From Eonycteris spelaea (Eukaryota; Chordata; Mammalia; Chiroptera; Pteropodidae): a DNA stretch of 64,000 bases. The DNA lies in assembly GCA_003508835.1 (NCBI GenBank), contig PUFA01000021.1:9774501-9838500 (forward strand), read 5' to 3'. This document shows, piece by piece, positions 11,079 through 21,739 of this stretch (its first letter is position 1; every line of letters begins with the position of its first letter). A program made the translations under genes and the position numbers. The notes beneath the pieces are model-generated. The model was not told the DNA's origin and made no database searches. It worked only from the letters and a program-made list of their open reading frames with translations.

Positions 11079-12699
11079 AATATTGTTTTTGCTTGGCTTA
11101 TTTGTTTGCTTATTAAAAGTATACATTAAAAAAATTGGTGTCTATATGAGGTGGACCTAACAACTTGCAAAACCTTTTGAAGTTGACTTAGGTATAGGGC
11201 TTATTAAACTAAATGGTATCATCTTACAAAATTAATTTGTTTGGCTGTGGGATTTAACCTTGAAAGTAATTTTGCCGATTAGTCTTAGAGTTGAGCTTCT
11301 AGTCATCAAAATAAACTAATACAAATGGTGATGCCTAAAGTCATGACCAGCTGCAAATTACATGTGTCCCTCTGCAAATGGAAGTATTCAAAAATGCTGG
11401 TGGTGGAGTGGGGGGGGGGTTGCGAACAATTGTCACGTCAGATGAGTGAAGTTCAAAGCATGTGGTAAAGATCCTTGCATGACATTACAGTACCTTGAGA
11501 AAAAAGGATGCGAGCTTAGTATATAAACAATATCAGCCTAGTGAAGTGCCTTAGTTTTCTGATAAAGGATGCTGAGATAGAGAATAGCCTGGGTGCTCAG
11601 GGTACGGAGGACCCTTCTCAAAATTGCCATCAATAGATTGTTTGAGAAGGTCCTGGCTGTAGAGTCCATTCTTAGTACTATTCCAGAAATGCATACACGA
11701 ATACATAGTCTTAAGAAACTCAGCCTGGAGCCACTTTGTGACAGAGAGCAGAATACCAGCAGCAAGCATTTCTTGAAAGTGAATTTTCTGTTTGTGTGTA
11801 TTAAAATATGTGGTTTTACAAATTATCACGAGTTTCACCAAACTCACCATTTTATTACTCATACAAGGTGTTCTTCTGCTTTCTGAGTTAACCAGTGAAA
11901 TTTGGGAAGTCTGACGTATGCTCGTTTGTAAGAAGTTGGGCAAGCTAGGTCAAGAAAGTACAGGCTTAGAGGACAGGCTTTTTGGGTGATTTGGTTCAAG
12001 CATAGCATATCCATCCCTTTCTGCTGACACTCCTCTTTTGAAGGCCACCTTCTCTGTCATTGTCAAGTCTACTGATATTCCCCAAAGCTTCCCCAAGATC
12101 TTTCCATGACCAGTTTTTTTCTTCCTCTACTGCTAATTTCTCTCTTTCTCCCACTCTACTTTGCTTAAGTGCGTTTGACTATGAATTTAAGAGACCTATA
12201 AGAAAGGCCTGAGTACCAAAGTAAACTCGTTTTAAGAGATAAATTTTTCATTAATGGGAAAACAAATTTCCTAACTTAACTTTTTGTGCTCTTCTCTATC
12301 CTTCCCTTCATTAAGAAGAGGGTTTGTGTTTAACTCATAATAAAGCATGGCGATATGCTGAGAATCCTTCAAAATTAGCCAGACAAAGGGTTTTGCCTAT
12401 GTTGTAGCTGCCTCCTGGTAAAGTGTCTGGAAAACTTCAACTCCCATGAAAGACAGATGGAAATCCCAACTCAGAGGAGCTGTCCTCCAGGATGGAATTA
12501 GGGACAAAAGTTCAAGAGACCCAGCCTGGAGCACGTATTGGGACACACTGGCTATCTCAGGTAGACCAGAAGGTAGGGAGAGTAGGAGCGAGATGGATCC
12601 TGGGAACACTTCCTGAGGTCGTGTGAGCCCACTGCCCAGAGACTGAAGATGCCTTTGCGAAAGGATAAAAAGGCTCTCACACATCCTTCACACTTGGCA
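11079..12699. other. Unassigned stretch
   Basis: No gene was recognised. Opposed open frames at 11551-11943 (130 codons, minus) and 11593-11886 (97 codons, plus) overlap and neither shows a domain. There is a G-run at 11410-11419. Confidence 0.45.
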
Positions 12700-12845
12700 T
12701 GTTGTGATTGGCCAGTTTTTCTCCTGGGAGAGGACCATGCCCACCTGCTCTTCTCGCCATTGCAAGGCTAGGCAGTGACCTCGCTTGCGACCGAGCAGCA
12801 CAGCATCTGGTTTGCGAGATGCACGTGAGATATAAAAGTTGTTCT
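12700..12845 (+). promoter_or_regulatory. Promoter-like motif cluster, possibly LTR-derived
   Basis: Within about 130 bases there is an inverted CCAAT motif (ATTGG, 12707-12711), a CpG-containing GC-richer stretch, a perfect E-box CACGTG (12822-12827) and a TATA-box match TATAAAAG (12831-12838). No recognisable first exon follows. The arrangement could be an old LTR promoter or chance. It is reported as a motif cluster only. Confidence 0.25.
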
Positions 12846-12879
12846 AATCTCTTCTTTTGTCATTTCACTGGAGTATCAC

Positions 12880-13310
12880 TTCCATATTTCTAACTGTCTT
12901 CCAGAGGTATAACTTAGATATCCTCAGGTGTGAAGGAACCAATCTGCCCCAGACTATACAAATCCTTCCCTCTCTCTCATTGTGTCTCGTTCTAAAAAGC
13001 ATCAATATTTTCCCAATCAAGAGGCTTGGGAATCTGCAGTTCCTTTCGACTCATCTTCATGTCTGATAACTCATATTTTGTCTGCTTCCAGTTCCGTAGC
13101 TCACTGGCCTGCAGTTCATGTCTGGTGGCCAGACACTCTTTTTTCCACAAACTTTGTGAACGCCCTTATCCAAAGTTTATTTATCTTGTATAGCAGCCTC
13201 CTGATTGGTTTTTTTCTTCTTTTCTCTCTATTCCAAGCTGACTACTATAGCTAGGCTTGCCTTTTTAAGAGAAATTCCTCTTATCTCCGTTTAACTCCAT
13301 CTCTCTGGTT
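12880..13310 (+). mobile_element. Possible old LINE (L2-like) relic
   Basis: The phrase TATAGCAGCCTCCTGATTGG (about 13189-13208) with pyrimidine-rich flanks resembles the sense strand of the L2 3' region. Only this short part is convincing, so the assignment and boundaries are weak. Confidence 0.3.
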
Positions 13311-14794
13311 TCCGGCATCCTTAGGCCCAGCTTCGTTCTCCAAGCATGCTTATTTCTCCAGCATCACCTCTTTGCTCACGTTCGAATAGCACAAGGGCTA
13401 CAGGGACAAAACCTGCTTATTCTTCCTCACCATCTTTCTTCTTCATTTTAACTCTGCATTTGATCAGGGATGACATTAAGCCCTTGCCGTGCCCTCTCAC
13501 TACTTTGAAACCCAGTAAGTATTACTTCCTTTGCATTCTTATCGCTTACATCACTTATGATACGCTTAGCGCATCCTTTCATGTGTTCCCCTCCAGTACT
13601 CATTTATTTGCTATGTATGCCGAGTATCATGTTAGGAACTGGGCATATGGTGATAGAAGGCAGGCTACCTCCCCACAAAAATGAGAGTTCAAAAGGCAAT
13701 CTCTGATAATAACACCAACCTGGAAACTGGGTACCACGTTTCCTTAGGGCCATCAAAGAGAGCGCTTGGCAAAGCGTGAACGAGCAAGGCAGATTTCACC
13801 AAAGGCTTCCAGTGAGACAGCAGGAGAGGGGTTCAATTACACAGCCAGTCATCACGTTCACTTTCGCTAAGGACTGAAACTACTGTCATTCCCCATCTCT
13901 GTGTTAAACCATACTTGGACCAAACATATTTTCCTGTCCCTGCATTAACTGGGGTCAGGTAAATTTTCCTGTCTGTTCATGAAATAACACTTAAAACAAT
14001 CTGGTGAAGCAAAATGAAGTAATGGAACTCTTAGCTACTGGCTCTGGAAAATACTTGCTCCTGGAAGATGATGATCACTAAGTAGCTTGCTCTCTAGGCC
14101 CCTCTCCAAATCCTCACTTTACTGCCCCCATCACCCCACAGCTATTTTGTTATAGCTTCTAGTCAGTCCCAACCAGCTCCCCACCTCGCAAGACCCACCT
14201 AAAAAACACCCAGGCTTCAAAACTCCTTATACTTATTTCCTCAATTTCCCCATTTTGAGATACTTGCTAAGCTCTGTCACGTATTGTGCTCCTTTATTCC
14301 AGGAAGTCTAGTCAACTTAGTTTTGCTTGAACTACAGAGAGATTTTTGAGAGATGGATGAGATAGTTTTGCTGTCTCTCAAAATCTTTCACCTTCCAGCC
14401 TTCTCCTAATCCTTCATCCACTTGGCTTCTAACTGACACCCTACCCCCAACTTCCCCTTTCATAGACTGGCAATTTAGATCAGCCCCGATAAACCACCAG
14501 GCCAGCTTACCTAAGCATTTACTAAACAAGATGGGTCTCTACCTAAGAAAATTAATATGATTGTCTCCATAAAGTTAAATAGTATAACTCTGCCTAGAGT
14601 CTGGGTGGTGTGGAAGCCTCTGCAGAGTTTTTATTCTTTTTTCTTTTCTTTACACTCTACCTATCTCAGGAGGCTGAAACAGCTGTCTGGCAGCTGCTTA
14701 AGAAATAGCTTAAAAGTGTAGATTCAGCAGATGGCAGGAAGAAACATTCAAAACTCTGACTCTGCCATACTTCCTCTCTTCCAAGGACAGGAGA

Positions 14795-14795
<1 letters not shown>
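13311..14795. other. Unassigned stretch
   Basis: No gene was recognised. A 112-codon frame at 13346-13684 has no domain. Near 13590-13660 there is a short L2-tail-like phrase (CTCATTTATTTGCTATGTAT), too brief to delimit. Confidence 0.45.

Positions 14796-14848
<53 letters not shown>
14796..14848. repeat. (GT)n microsatellite
   Basis: An uninterrupted GT run of about 26 units. It generates a poly-histidine/threonine frame on the minus strand that is not a gene. Confidence 0.98.
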
Positions 14849-14852
<4 letters not shown>

Positions 14853-14926
14853 TTACATAAGGCTTACACTCTCTTCTCCAACCAACTTCTGTTTTAATAC
14901 CATTATATGTCAACACCTCTGATTTC

Positions 14927-14986
14927 AAAAGAAAAAAAGAAAAAAGGAAAGAAAAAAGAGAAAGAAATAAAAAGAAAAAGAAAGGA
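14927..14986. repeat. Purine-only GA-rich tract
   Basis: About 60 bases containing only A and G, apart from one T. A low-complexity tract of the polypurine type. Confidence 0.9.
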
Positions 14987-15084
14987 TATGAAGAACCCAG
15001 AAATTCTTTAGGATTAACTGGTATTTCTGTGAACCTCTGGGAGCATGGTGGAATTCTTTACAGCACAAATGTGCTTTTAAAAGT

Positions 15085-15345
15085 TCCCTATAAAAATAAT
15101 TTTAACGACTATATAACATTCCAGCACAGGCATGCTCAATAATTTTTCTTTACTATTTCACTGTTGATAGACATTTTGGTTGTTTATAATGTTTTAGGAT
15201 TTTGAACATTGCTGGGAATAAAATCCTTGTCTGCATTATTCCTTATTGTTTCCTTTCAGAATGAATTTCTGGTTGTGGGATTACTGGATAAAATGCTATG
15301 GCTATTTTACACACTGTACATAGATTTCCCTGTGGAAATTTGAGA
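15085..15345 (-). mobile_element. Old L1 (L1M) 3' UTR relic
   Basis: The order of phrases TTGATAGACATTTTGGTTG, TTTTGAACATTGCTGGG, GAATTTCTGGTTGTGGGATT and TGGATAAAATGCTATGGC is the antisense form of old L1 3' UTRs shared by placental mammals. No coding part is retained. Confidence 0.7.
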
Positions 15346-15780
15346 TGTCCTTTATGGGATGGATTCATTTAGGGCAGAGACAAAATATGCAGTTAATCGC
15401 TGGCATTAGCTACTGGCCCTATTTATATGGAAATCACACTTTCGAATATCAGTATGCACGAAGTCCTATCTTTGCTTTTAAACAGCAAGCAGACCCAGGG
15501 GATGGCAATCAAAGTCTGTCTGTTTAAGGAAAAGCTTTACCATTTCAGATGTCATATTCAAGAAATGACATAACTCTCCATTTCCCGCTAGAACATTCTG
15601 GAGAACACGGAGGTCAGAAGACTGAAGCCCCTTCCTGGTCTCAGATGAAGCATTCGTTCCCACTTCGAAGCATTCTCTTCTCTTGAAATAATTTTCTGTG
15701 GTTTCTTTTTATCAGAACAATTTGTACTTTCGAAAAGCCAGACCTCCTCTCTCCCCTTCCCTTATGCCATGTTGTGAGTG
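15346..15780. other. Unassigned stretch
   Basis: No gene or nameable repeat. Sequence complexity is normal. Confidence 0.45.
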
Positions 15781-16160
15781 GTGCGTTTGCTTAAATTGCC
15801 TAACCAGGCAGAGCAATTAGTGCCCAAGGAGACAGGAGGCTGACTGCCTGGCAGAATGAATGGTTTTCATGGGAACAGCAGCTGAAAGCCCTGTACTGAG
15901 CAAGAAAACCTGCCAGTGACCTTGTTTTGGCGCTGGCCCTCCTGTTTGGTTTTATAAAAGTTGTTTATATTTGCTGATGCTCTAATAAACAGCCCTTTTC
16001 ATGGGGCAAATCCTTGAAATAGTTTCATTCCCAGCATGAGCCCTTATCACCAGTCAGACGCTACAGCACAGAATTAGCAGGGAGTCATTGTAATCTCTGC
16101 TGTTATCTGCTCGAATCAGCCTTTGGGAAGCCCCTTGTCTTTCACCTCCTGGGTGAAGAG
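15781..16160. promoter_or_regulatory. Candidate conserved non-coding element
   Basis: This is a repeat-free block of high complexity with balanced composition and many motifs of the kind bound by developmental factors: AGCAATTAGTG, TTTATAAAAGTTG, CTAATAAACAG and TTAGCAGGGAGTCATTGTAA. It is flanked by transposon relics but contains none. Old, repeat-free islands in gene deserts are often conserved enhancers, but conservation cannot be seen from one sequence. It is an inference from texture only. Confidence 0.3.
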
Positions 16161-16194
16161 TTTCTTCATCTGCTGCTCAGTCTTCAAATCTTCG

Positions 16195-16738
16195 TCAGTC
16201 GGCCAAGTGGGTCAGACCCTGTTTTGGACGCTGGCGATGGAGTGACGGATAAGGCAGACCAGGCCCCATTTCTCATGGAGCTAACATTCTGGAGGGTGTA
16301 GTTAGACAATAAACAGATAGATAAACATAAACTGTGTCAGATGCTGACGAGGAATGCAGAGAATTAGAACAGCCTGCTGCGATGGTGAGTCTCTACCCCC
16401 GTTTGGGTGGTCCAGAAAAGCATCTCTGAGCTGAATTCTGAATAACAGCTCAGACTAGTCTGTGAGAGGAGGGCTGAACACATCAGGCTAAGCAAGTGTT
16501 AAGTATAAAGCCCCAAGGCAAGAAAAAGAGTGGTAGATCTAACAAGCAGAAAACCAGAAAGTAAGTCACATGGAGAGGATTTAATGAGTGAGAGGGTGTG
16601 CGGTACGTGATAAGGTTCTGTAAGTAGACAGGGGCCACATCACAGAGAGCCCTGAAAGCCAGGAGTTTTATTCTAAGTGTGATAAGAAGCCAATGGAAGA
16701 TTTTAAGCAAGGAGTGACATACTGTGATTTATATATAT
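16195..16738 (-). mobile_element. L2 LINE relic, first part
   Basis: The plus strand follows the antisense L2 consensus over more than 500 bases: CATGGAGCTAACATTCTGG, then AATAAACAGATAGATAAAC, then GGGGCCACATCACAGAGAGC, CCAGGAGTTTTATTCTAAG and AGCCAATGGAAGATTTTAAG. The minus-strand frame at 16483-16710 reads as a degraded C-terminal part of the CR1/L2 reverse transcriptase, with phrases such as FHWLLITLRIKLLAFRAL and APVYLQNLI, which fixes the family and strand. It is interrupted at 16739 by a retrocopy. Confidence 0.88.
16483..16710 (-). pseudogene. Degraded L2 reverse-transcriptase C-terminal fragment
   Basis: About 75 codons are open in one frame. The phrase HWLL-TLRIKLLAFRAL followed by APVYLQNLI matches the region after the catalytic palm in L2 ORF2, as known for CR1-clade LINEs. 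The catalytic residues are not in this piece. It is a transposon fossil, not a host gene, and is the clearest protein-level evidence for L2 in the window. Confidence 0.75.
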
Positions 16739-17067
16739 TTTTAAAATTTATTGTATGTATTTACTTCTATACAGAATTGAGTAGATAAAACCAGATTCAC
16801 ATTAGTGACAAATCTCTGCAGCATGTCTTTGCAAAGCAAAACAAGACTGCCTCTTAACAATTTGTATCTTCATGAAAGACACGGGCTGTAAAAATAAAGC
16901 AGTATGTTTCAGGACAAATAGAAGATATCGGTATCATTTTTTTTTTTTCACAGCTATTTTCCATCTACAGTCTGAAAGAGGTGGATTTTTCTGCAACACT
17001 TCAGAACCGAGCTGTGACAACCAGGTAAAGACAGTTGCATTAACTTCAGGAGTACAGTTTTTGGTCT
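16739..17067 (-). pseudogene. Small antisense retrocopy of unknown gene
   Basis: About 330 bases are inserted into L2 between two copies of TGTGATTTATAT (16723-16734 and 17068-17079), an L1-type target-site duplication. On the minus strand the 3' end carries AATAAA (complement of 16747-16752) followed by a decayed A/T-rich tail, so the source was a polyadenylated RNA. The first roughly 44 minus-strand codons (17068 down to about 16937) are open and read like ordinary protein (for example SEVLQKNPPLSDCRWKIAV). They end at an A12 run and a stop, and the rest looks like 3' UTR. The parent gene is not recognised. The copy is 5'-truncated, has no start and is a processed pseudogene fragment. Confidence 0.65.
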
Positions 17068-17220
17068 TGTGATTTATATTTTTCAATGCTGATGGAGTGT
17101 GAACTGAAGAAGCAAAAGACTAGTGAGGGGCCTATTACCTAGGGAGTAGTCCGGGAGAGAGAAGAAGGTGGGCTGGAGTAGAATGGTAGCAGTGGAGATG
17201 GACAGCCATTCTGGAATTGC
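17068..17220 (-). mobile_element. L2 LINE relic, resumed part
   Basis: The L2 text continues directly after the second copy of the duplication: CAATGCTGATGGAGTGTGAA, then AAGAAGGTGGGCTGGAG and TGGTAGCAGTGGAGATGG. This is the expected next section of the antisense consensus. Confidence 0.8.
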
Positions 17221-17234
17221 AATGTTGTACTTGT

Positions 17235-18000
17235 GTTTTTTTCCTAACAGCAACTGATTCTTCAACACCAGCTGGGTGTCCACCAATTCAATTCAGTTGT
17301 GACACTAACTACCCAGAGTCAGCGCAGACCCCCCGGTTTAAGGGCTCAGTTCCACAAGAGTGCCCCAACTTCAGACACCAGCTGGACATGGGGTCTCCAG
17401 GCTGCTTGTACTTCTGCCTGGATGACTACAAATTGAGGGTTTCTGCAATGCTTTCTCAGGTTCAATAATTTACTAGAACAACTCACCGAACTTGGGAAAG
17501 ATTACAGTTGTTATAAAGGATACAGTGCACAGCTAGACAGAGAGGTCTGGAAGGGTTCCAAGTGCTGGGGCCTCTGTCCCCATGGAATCAGGATGCGTTC
17601 ACCAAGCCAGAAGCTTCCTGGGCTTTGTCGTTTCAGAGTTTTAATCCTAGTTTCATTGCATAAACACGATTGATTAAATCACTGGCTGTTGGTGGTTGAA
17701 TATAGTCTCCAGCTTTGCTTCTTCCCCAGTGGGGATCAGAAGGGTCTGGCTGTCTCCATCGTCAATCCACATCACCCTTTGCCGGGGACACTCATTCCTG
17801 CCTGCTTTTTGGTCATTGGCTCATTCAGATTGCACTTCTCCAGACCTTCTGGGCCCTTAGGCTCACAGGCTGCCTGGATCTACCTCCTGTCTGTGTAACC
17901 ATCCATTCTTCTGCTCCTCTTCACTGTGCTGGCACACTGGTCCGTCAAATCTGGGGCTTTCCCACTTTTCCAAGACCTATCTAGGCCCTTCCAGAAGTGG
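17235..18000. mobile_element. LTR-like or other old repeat, family undetermined
   Basis: A long block whose phrases recur in mammalian genomes as I remember them: TTCAACACCAGCTGGGTG, AATTCAATTCAGTTGTGACA, CTAGAACAACTCACCGAACT, GATTGATTAAATCACTGGC and TTGGTGGTTGAATATAGTC. These belong together in one old LTR-like consensus, probably an ERVL-type LTR. Open frames at 17217-17468 and 17689-17984 are accidental. Ends are not sharply defined. Confidence 0.55.
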
Positions 18001-18355
18001 GTCTAGGTCCCTAGTCTACGTGTCCTCTCAAGGGATAGGAAGGAGAGGGGAGCAGGACCCAGTGCTCCTTCTCAGCTTCGAGTTCTCCTGGTCTCCTCTG
18101 AATCTTTCATTCTCCTCTTTCTCACCTGAGCAAACTTCATCTCATCTTGGGGGGAGAAAAAAAAAAAAAGCCTCTTCCTGAATATGGCTTCTAAGTTTTT
18201 TTTTAAACCAGGACCTAGGCTTTTGAAATTCTAAAGCTGAGGATATCAGCCTGTCTCTTGCTCATTTATTCTTTATTCCATTATCCGGCTTTGTTGTTCT
18301 TCACAGCATTTTCCATAGCTGGTCCTTTTTAAAAACTTTGCTTGTGCATTGACTT
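18001..18355. other. Unassigned stretch
   Basis: Holds a short A-run near 18158 and otherwise nothing I can name. Confidence 0.45.
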
Positions 18356-18475
18356 CTCCTCACTAGAATGTAAAAGTCTATGCAGATAAAGATTATTTCA
18401 GTGCTTAGAGCTGTGTTTTCACATAGTTGGTGATCAATAAATACTGTCAAGAAAAATAATAGATGAATAAACAAG
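18356..18475 (+). mobile_element. L2 3' tail relic
   Basis: The phrases CACTAGAATGTAAAAGTC, CAGTGCTTAGAGCTGTG and GTTGGTGATCAATAAATACT give the sense-strand 3' end of L2, finishing in a degraded tail of ATGAATAAAC type. Confidence 0.7.
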
Positions 18476-19430
18476 TGATGTTGACCTTCGTGCCCTTTTG
18501 AGTTATCCCTTTCTTGAGGATGTGAAAATAGGGTACCATACCTGAGTTGTGGGAGAGGCCACAGAACCCCAAGAAAAAGCTTCGACTATATCGCAGAATG
18601 TTTTCTCACCATGTATCGACACAAGATGACAACTATACTAACAAGTTTAGTATGGGGATGGAGTTGGTGTTTTCCTAAACGTAGAAGAGTCTTTCTGATT
18701 CCTTTCTGGTAGGTAGATTTTATTACTTGATGTATTTGCCAGAAAGAACTTGGCTGAGATCTGGAATTTAGCACACAACCATTGATCTTGGGATAGCTCC
18801 GGAAAGATATTTGTTCCCCAGTTATATTCATGTGTTTTAGCCTGAGTCACTGCAAAGGCCTTGTTTATGTTCCTCTTGGAAACTCTTGATATAGCTAGTT
18901 GCAAAACCACTGCGGAATGCAATAAAATAGAAAAATGAAGACACCAGTGGGAAATGGACTCAAAATTCATGGTGTTATTTTTATCCTACCAAATATATTA
19001 GTACGAAAAATACATGTATAGGTAGATCTCCTTTTTTACAGAAATATTATTTTCTAAGTGACTTTATTCTAAACAGAACCGTAACTTCTATTTTTTTTCT
19101 CAAAATCAAAATCGAGTATTAAAGACTATATATATTTTGAAAAGATTTACTGATTCGCTCATGTATCTCCAGCTGAGACAAAAGACATCAAGGCATACAC
19201 TGGAGGAAACTGGTGAGAATTCCTAAGATCGGAAGTCTTGGTGAAAATTCTTCGGGGTTACACAGAGGAGGAGATTTAGAGTTCTTTTTGGGGATAAGCG
19301 GAACTTTCTCATAGATCATAAGTACCAGTAATATTAATCATCAGTAATTTAAATCATCTGTTTATTCTTAATACAAATTATTTTCACTTTTCACTTAGGG
19401 AATTACTACCTTTGCATCACTTAAAAATAC
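18476..19430. other. Unassigned stretch
   Basis: No gene. Two overlapping minus-strand frames at 18586-18970 show no domain. No repeat is nameable. Confidence 0.45.
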
Positions 19431-19903
19431 TTGGCAATAACAGATCCGCCAGTCACAAGTTTCATATCGACGGTTGAAAACGTAGCTCCTTTTGGCAGAT
19501 TCTGGGGTGCTCAAAGATGGATGTCTAAGGAAAACTGTGTGCTCTCACATAATTCAAGCTCTAATCAAGTCTCTCCTTTCTGGTCACCCCCGGTTCATCT
19601 CATTTTATGCGGGCCTGCTCCCTCGAAGATGCAACTCGGCTAGGTCATGTTTTAAATGGACTGAAAGCCCCGGCTGGAATAAATCACGAAAGGCGATCTC
19701 TTCTGCAAACCGAATCACTCCCTCTAATGCAGCTGACTTCTAAATTGGAATTCCCTGAGGCTTGACTTAAAGCCTGGCTCAGGGCCAAGCTGCCATTAAG
19801 GGGATGTGCGCCCCTGACTCCCATACACTTTGTGTAATTGCCCCCAGGCTTGCAAATGGTCCCATCAAAAGGATCAGACACATTTTTATGTAATTTCGGA
19901 GAC
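19431..19903. promoter_or_regulatory. Candidate conserved non-coding element
   Basis: A repeat-free block with a higher CpG count than its flanks and many transcription-factor-like motifs: a TCF/LEF-like CATCAAAAGG (about 19863), TGTAATTGCCCCC (about 19834), GCCATTAAGGGG and GGAATAAATCACG. Short open frames occur on both strands in several phases, as is usual in slowly evolving non-coding DNA, but none has a domain or splice context. Function is inferred from texture only. Confidence 0.35.
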
Positions 19904-19923
19904 AAAAAAAAAAAAAAAAAAAA
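19904..19923. repeat. A20 homopolymer
   Basis: Twenty consecutive A residues follow the candidate element directly. I see no retrocopy body or target-site duplication that would make this a poly(A) tail. Confidence 0.9.
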
Positions 19924-20060
19924 GACATCCTATGAAAATTTTATTAGGAGATCCATTACATTAGCTGTTATTGCTTATGTGCCTTTAAGAAAAGTAATAA
20001 TATAAGTCTAATTAAACTGGGGAGAAAAAATATTTTTATCCTTTTCATATAGATTTTTTT

Positions 20061-20470
20061 TTCATTATAGAGAAAGCTCAAATATGATCGCTTGGTCGTG
20101 TGGCCACACTTCGACTCCTGTATACATTTTATGCCTGAAGACCGCTGTCTTGCTCTCTTTCCATGTTTGCTGCCAACGGAGCCATTTATCAGTGAGGTGT
20201 TCTGAGCTGGGAGAAGGGTTACATTACGGGGTCTCTGTGCTTTGATTCCCGTTTTCTGGTTTAGCGGCCCATAAAAGACCTCAGACTAATTAAACTCTGA
20301 AATCGGCTGATATGGAATTAGAATAATATTATAGAAAGGAGTCTTTAAAAAGACAAAATGGCTCCTAGGACCCTCTAACCCACTGAAAACATTCTTTCAT
20401 TATCTGTTTAACCCGGGCCTTCTGAAGGGAGGATTCGCCTGCTTGGAGACTGATACTAGGAGAGTCACAA
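20061..20470. promoter_or_regulatory. Candidate conserved non-coding element
   Basis: A second repeat-free block 150 bases after the first. It contains CpG-bearing motifs (GATCGCTTGGTCGTGTGG, TAGCGGCCCATAAAAG) and homeodomain-like cores (ACTAATTAAACTC, ATTAGAATAATATTA). The texture is similar to 19431-19903, and the two may be parts of one regulatory region. Confidence 0.33.
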
Positions 20471-21739
20471 GGCAGACGGGGCGCCCCTATCGAAGCACAG
20501 TCTAGGGAAAGCGAATGTAGCCAAGAACTCAAGTGCTAAGGACCCCAATAGATGCCATTGTCTCTCTTCTAGAGATTGTAGCCCAGCAACATTAAACTTC
20601 TTATTAATCTCACTTCTTGTGTTCCAGTTCCAACTTCACCACTTATTGAAGACAGGCTTGCATGGCATTTCTCGGTTTAGTGAGTCAAGGGGCATTGACA
20701 CATGCCAAGGGATATTTGCACCTCTGACATACTTGCCTACTTATGAATATGCACCAGAAAGACAACAGACGTCATGTTCAGCATACAGAAAATGGAATAG
20801 CTTTCTTATTCGTTCAGTCAATGAGTATTCGCTGTGTACCTGCTACTGACTGATGCCAGGCTGCAGGTCCTCTTGGGAGACTGTCCCACTGGCTCAGTGC
20901 CCATCTCCATTAGAAATATCTCTCAGCCCTTCCCCCTGCTCCCTCCCCGCTTGGGTCTTTAGCAGTGTTTGACGTGCTCTGTTGTTGCCAGATGCTCATT
21001 CAAGCCCTGAAAGGCTTTGATAATTTTCATTAGCTTCCTGGGTAGCAAAATGAGGGACAATACTCAGCTCTGCTTTGCAGATGAAGATTTTGAAGCTCTG
21101 GGTTACACATTGCCCTCTGTTTTCACTCCTGGGGGCTGTACCTTCCTTGGTAGGTAGTTTCTGGATTTGGGCAAAGGCTCTTTAGCACCAGCAGCATGTG
21201 GCTAACAGTTAATTGTAAAATCTTGGAGCCATTTTTGGAGCTGGAAGGAGCCTGAGAAATGATCTGGTATAGCACTTAGTTTCAGAAAAGAAACTGAGGT
21301 TCAGAGGTTAAGTCACTTGGCCCAAAACATATAACCTAATTTATGTGCTTGCAGTGACTTGGGACAAGTTTTCCCCAGTTTCCAGGAGGACATGCTCTCT
21401 GGGTTATGGTGCTTTCAACAACACTTGTGATACTCCTCAAATTACTAAGACTCAGTTCAGCCAAATCCAATTTTACTCAGATTATACTAGAAGGTACAAA
21501 ATACAGTTTTAAGGAAGTAGAACATGCTGTGTTGTAGGAAACACCACAGTGTCTGGTTCCGACTAATACTACAAGCCAGCGGGATGGCCACCTCAGGAGG
21601 AAGACACACACTCCCGCCTGTTGTTTCTGTGACCCTGTGCATTCTGTGGCAGAAGTGTGTTGCTCACTGTTATTGGTGTTATTCAGCTTAGTCGTCACAT
21701 TTGAGAGCCTCTAAGAGACAGCTGCGGCAGGCAGGCTTC
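20471..21739. other. Unassigned stretch with a short MIR/L3-like piece
   Basis: At about 21240-21345 the phrase AAGAAACTGAGGTTCAGAGG followed by TTAAGTCACTTGGCCC is the antisense core of a MIR-like element. Near 20810-20860 there is a short L2-tail-like phrase. The rest is unassigned, with no gene. Confidence 0.45.

Noticed and set aside
11551..11943. 130-codon minus-strand frame overlapped by a 97-codon plus-strand frame
   Set aside because: Opposed overlapping frames without domains. Chance is the simplest explanation.
12831..12838. TATA match as proof of a gene start
   Set aside because: No first exon, splice donor with context, or downstream coding sequence follows. It is kept only as a low-confidence motif cluster.
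13346..13684. 112-codon plus-strand frame
   Set aside because: No domain, no splice context, composition typical of non-coding pyrimidine-rich DNA.
19904..19923. A20 run as the poly(A) tail of a processed pseudogene
   Set aside because: The preceding sequence is not transcript-like, there is no AATAAA in position, and no flanking duplication is visible.
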